A stretch of DNA of 7,609 nt. It comes from Verrucomicrobiota bacterium. GTDB taxonomy: Bacteria > Verrucomicrobiota > Verrucomicrobiia > Chthoniobacterales > UBA10450. Every line of letters begins with the position of its first letter. The stretch's first letter is position 1. The translations under genes were made by a program, and so were the position numbers. The notes below the pieces were generated by a model. That model had not been told where the DNA came from, ran no database searches, and saw nothing but the letters and a program-made list of their open reading frames with translations. Of the stretch, positions 5,335 through 7,609 are shown one piece after another. The stretch is from assembly GCA_003218815.1 (NCBI GenBank), contig QHON01000175.1, positions 1 through 7,609 on the forward strand, written 5' to 3'.

Positions 5335-6962
5335 TGTCGGGAAGCGCACGCGCTTCGCGTGCTGTTTGCTGCGCCCTTGCAGTAAACGTCGTTGTTTTTC
5401 TTACTTCATGCCATCGCGCTGAAACTGATGTCGAAATAGGCAACCGGCTCCAGATTCTGCACAAGGGCAACGGCCAGGAAGTGCAGGACCTCGATCCACA
5501 GATCGTAAACAGCGTCAGTTCGCTCAATATCATTTCCGCGCTGCTGGAGGGCCTCGTTGCCGAGGATCCCCATGATCTGCATCCCATTCCCGGCGTGGCG
5601 GAGAGTTGGGAAGTTTCGGCGGACGAAAAGGTTTACATGTTTCATCTGAGGCATAACGCAAAGTGGTCCAATGGCGAGCCGGTCGTTGCGCAAAACTTCG
5701 TCGATTCGTATCGCCGCATTCTCTCGCCGCCGCTCGCTTCGCCAGTTGCTTACATGCTTTATCCAGTCGCGAACGCGGAGGCATTCAACAAAGGCAAGAT
5801 CGATAACTTCGACCAAGTCGGTTTTCGCGTTCTCGATAATTGGACGCTGCAGATCACACTTACTAATCCAACGCCTTACTTTCTCTCTCTCCTTAATCAT
5901 TACTCCTGGTTTCCCGTGCCCATTTCCACAATCCAAAAGTACGGTCCGGTTTTGGAACGCGGCAGTCGCTGGACCAAACCGGGACGCTACGTTGGCAACG
6001 GGCCGTTCACACTCCAAGAATGGCGACTGAATGATCGTGTGCGCGTTAAAAGGAGTGCGACTTATTGGGACGCGCAGAACGTCCGACTAAACGAAATTGT
6101 TTTTCACACGATCGACAGCAATGACATTGAAGAACGCGCGTTTCGCTCCGGGCAATTACACGTCACCGATTCCATGCCGATCAATCGAATCGATCGTTAC
6201 CGCCGCGAACATCCTGAGTTCCTGCGCATCGATCCATATCTTGGCACTTATTTTTATCGTGTGAACGTGACCCGGCCCCCGCTCAATAACCGCCTCGTTC
6301 GTCGGGCCCTTGCTATGGCGATCGATCGCCAAAGCATTGTCGATAGGGTTACGCGCGGGGCGCAGTTGCCCGCTTCGTGTTTCACGCCGCCGAATACGGC
6401 TGGCTATACCTGCGAATCATCAATTCCGTACGATGTCGATCTTGCGCGCAGAACACTTGTGCAGGCGGGTTATCCGAATGGCCGTGGCCTGCCACCGATC
6501 GAGATTCTCTTCAACACCTCCGAGAACCACAAACTGATCGCAGAAGCCGTCCAGCAAATGTGGCGCCAGAATTTGAACGTGGCCGCCACACTCGTGAATC
6601 AAGAAGAAAAGGTTTATTTCGATTCGCGCCGTCAGATGAACTATCAAGTTATCCGATCGACCTGGATCGGTGACTACGTTGATCCGAACTCATTTCTCGA
6701 TCTCTGGGTAACGAACGGGGCGAACAATCAAACTGGCTGGTCAAATACTGATTACCATCGACTTATTGGCGAGGCCAGCCAGACCGGTGACCAGGCGGTG
6801 CGTTATGCCGCATTTCAGAAGGCGGAGGCAATTCTGCTGGAGGACGCGCCGATCTTGCCGGTTTATTTTTACACACACGCTTTTTTGATTCGCCCAAGCG
6901 TGAAAGGCTGGTATCCGACGATTCTTGATCATCACCCTTACAAGTATGTGTGGCTGGAATGA
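5331..6962 (+). CDS. OppA-like peptide-binding lipoprotein (family 5 solute-binding protein)
   Basis: A 543-residue extracytoplasmic binding protein of the SBP_bac_5 family, expected to capture oligopeptides for an ABC importer. The N-terminus is a lipoprotein signal: arginines at 7 and 10, hydrophobic AVCCALAVNVVVFL, then the lipobox LTSC with Cys27 as lipid anchor. Family signatures follow: GLVAEDPHDLHPIPGVAESW (74-93), FHLRHNAKWSNGEPVVAQNF (104-123), a GNGPF-LQEW-L block before YWDAQNV, then VRRALAMAIDRQSIV and the OppA-like IGDYVDPNSFLDLW with a later ANNQTGW. The length fits OppA-type proteins. The start overlaps the M3 peptidase stop by 4 bp, suggesting a joint job in peptide scavenging. 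No permease or ATPase gene adjoins it, so it either serves a transporter encoded elsewhere or has another ligand; murein-peptide binding (MppA type) is an alternative. A GC hairpin lies in its first codons. Confidence 0.93.
   Translation: MMSGSARASRAVCCALAVNVVVFLTSCHRAETDVEIGNRLQILHKGNGQEVQDLDPQIVNSVSSLNIISALLEGLVAEDPHDLHPIPGVAESWEVSADEKVYMFHLRHNAKWSNGEPVVAQNFVDSYRRILSPPLASPVAYMLYPVANAEAFNKGKIDNFDQVGFRVLDNWTLQITLTNPTPYFLSLLNHYSWFPVPISTIQKYGPVLERGSRWTKPGRYVGNGPFTLQEWRLNDRVRVKRSATYWDAQNVRLNEIVFHTIDSNDIEERAFRSGQLHVTDSMPINRIDRYRREHPEFLRIDPYLGTYFYRVNVTRPPLNNRLVRRALAMAIDRQSIVDRVTRGAQLPASCFTPPNTAGYTCESSIPYDVDLARRTLVQAGYPNGRGLPPIEILFNTSENHKLIAEAVQQMWRQNLNVAATLVNQEEKVYFDSRRQMNYQVIRSTWIGDYVDPNSFLDLWVTNGANNQTGWSNTDYHRLIGEASQTGDQAVRYAAFQKAEAILLEDAPILPVYFYTHAFLIRPSVKGWYPTILDHHPYKYVWLE
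5346..5362 (+). repeat. Perfect GC hairpin in the start region of the lipoprotein gene
   Basis: GCACGCG (5346-5352), loop CTT, CGCGTGC (5356-5362) form a 7-bp GC-rich stem beginning 12-15 nt downstream of the start codons. It encodes the arginine-containing n-region of the signal peptide. It may affect translation initiation, or be a REP-like element absorbed into the gene; neither can be decided here. Confidence 0.5.
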
Positions 6963-7056
6963 CAAAGCCAAAAACGTAACGTCGGGACGATCTCTTTCGT
7001 CATTCTTGCTTCGTCATTAATTTGCGATTCTCACAGAGCGCCGCTACAGAAAAGAC
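6963..7056. other. Gap between lipoprotein and M28 genes, with short repeats
   Basis: This 94-bp gap contains a hairpin GACGA (6986-6990) / TCGTC (6997-7001) around a 6-nt loop, and a 9-bp direct repeat TTCGTCATT (6996-7004 and 7010-7018). The stem is short and has no clean T-run, so it is at best a weak terminator. The direct repeat could be a binding site. A poor promoter-like pair, TTGCGA (7022-7027), 17 nt, TACAGA (7045-7050), ends 6 nt before the GTG of the next gene. Confidence 0.35.
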
Positions 7057-7609
7057 GTGAAAATCGCGCGCTGGTTTGTCGTAATCCTTTGCGCTGCTGC
7101 GACATCGCTCCTGGCAGCAGATGAATTGGCATTACGTCTGCAGCCGGCGCTGGAGGCGATCACGCCTGACGGGTTGCTGGCGCATATTAAGATTCTCGCA
7201 TCCGATGAATTCGAAGGTCGTGCGCCGGGAACAAAGGGCGAAGAGCTCTCGGTCAAGTATATCAGTGATCAGTTCAAACAGATCGGTCTAAAGCCTGGAA
7301 ATCCCGACGGAAGTTATGTGCAGGAAGTCCCCCTAGCCGGGATCAAGAGCGAACCGACAATGTCGTTCACGGTCGGTGATAAAACGACCGAGCTGAAATA
7401 TCCCGACGATTTCGTTGCTTCATCAGCACGTCTTCAATCAGAGATCAAGGTCAACAACTCGGACGTGGTCTTTGTCGGCTATGGCATCATCGCGCCGGAG
7501 TACGGGTGGGACGATTACAAGGATGCCGATGTGCGGGGCAAAACGATTTTGATGTTGATCAATGACCCCGCGATTCCCGATCCAAAGGACCCATCAAAAC
7601 TTGATGACA
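7057..7609 (+). CDS. Secreted M28-family metallopeptidase, N-terminal part (cut by right edge)
   Basis: The visible 184 codons start at a GTG, the only usual start codon after the in-frame TAA at 7018. Residues 1-22 look like a signal peptide (KIARW, a hydrophobic FVVILCAAATSLL, then AADE). The following HIKILASDEFEGRAPGT is the typical N-terminal signature of M28 aminopeptidases/carboxypeptidases. After it come YISDQFKQIGLKPG and, towards the edge, VFVGYGIIAPEYGWDDYKD and VRGKTILMLINDP, which match the PA-type insert domain of these enzymes. The zinc ligands lie beyond the window, so activity and exact specificity (aminopeptidase or glutamate carboxypeptidase-like) cannot be judged. An A-rich stretch (AGAAAAGA) before the GTG is a weak ribosome binding site. 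It follows the M3 peptidase and peptide-binding lipoprotein on the same strand, 94 bp away, and fits a peptide-degradation theme; it may have its own promoter. Confidence 0.88.
   Translation, partial: MKIARWFVVILCAAATSLLAADELALRLQPALEAITPDGLLAHIKILASDEFEGRAPGTKGEELSVKYISDQFKQIGLKPGNPDGSYVQEVPLAGIKSEPTMSFTVGDKTTELKYPDDFVASSARLQSEIKVNNSDVVFVGYGIIAPEYGWDDYKDADVRGKTILMLINDPAIPDPKDPSKLDD

Overview
The window looks like chromosomal DNA from a soil-type Gram-negative bacterium, most plausibly a verrucomicrobial lineage of the Chthoniobacterales/Udaeobacter kind. That placement is an inference from overall protein style, moderate GC content, a hopanoid pathway with an atypical HpnH, and an emphasis on secreted peptidases; no marker gene proves it. 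The window contains six protein genes (two cut by its edges) and no RNA gene, mobile element or CRISPR array that I can see.

The left half is read on the minus strand, in the order marC-like (3095-2520), hpnH (2293-1004), shc (969 to the left edge). HpnH and squalene-hopene cyclase are the adenosylhopane-forming radical SAM enzyme and the cyclase that makes the hopene skeleton. They are 34 bp apart and probably form the start of a hopanoid biosynthesis operon that continues beyond the left edge. The MarC-family membrane protein lies upstream on the same strand, separated by an AT-rich gap.

The right half is read on the plus strand: a secreted M3-family zinc oligopeptidase (3178-5334), an OppA-like peptide-binding lipoprotein (5331-6962) whose start codon overlaps the peptidase stop codon, and, after a short gap, a secreted M28-family metallopeptidase cut by the right edge (7057 onward). 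Together these suggest peptide trimming and capture in the periplasm. No permease or ATPase gene is present here.

The most noteworthy signals are regulatory. hpnH and marC both lack a Shine-Dalgarno sequence, and each has a promoter-like -35/-10 pair ending only 6-10 nt before the ATG, suggesting leaderless or near-leaderless transcripts. hpnH also has a perfect 16-bp dyad just upstream of its -35 element. The only strong Shine-Dalgarno sequence in the window precedes the translationally coupled lipoprotein gene. Its first codons contain a perfect GC-rich hairpin. HpnH carries an in-frame insertion of roughly 45 residues in its radical SAM domain. I found no clearly unprecedented system; the genes belong to known families.
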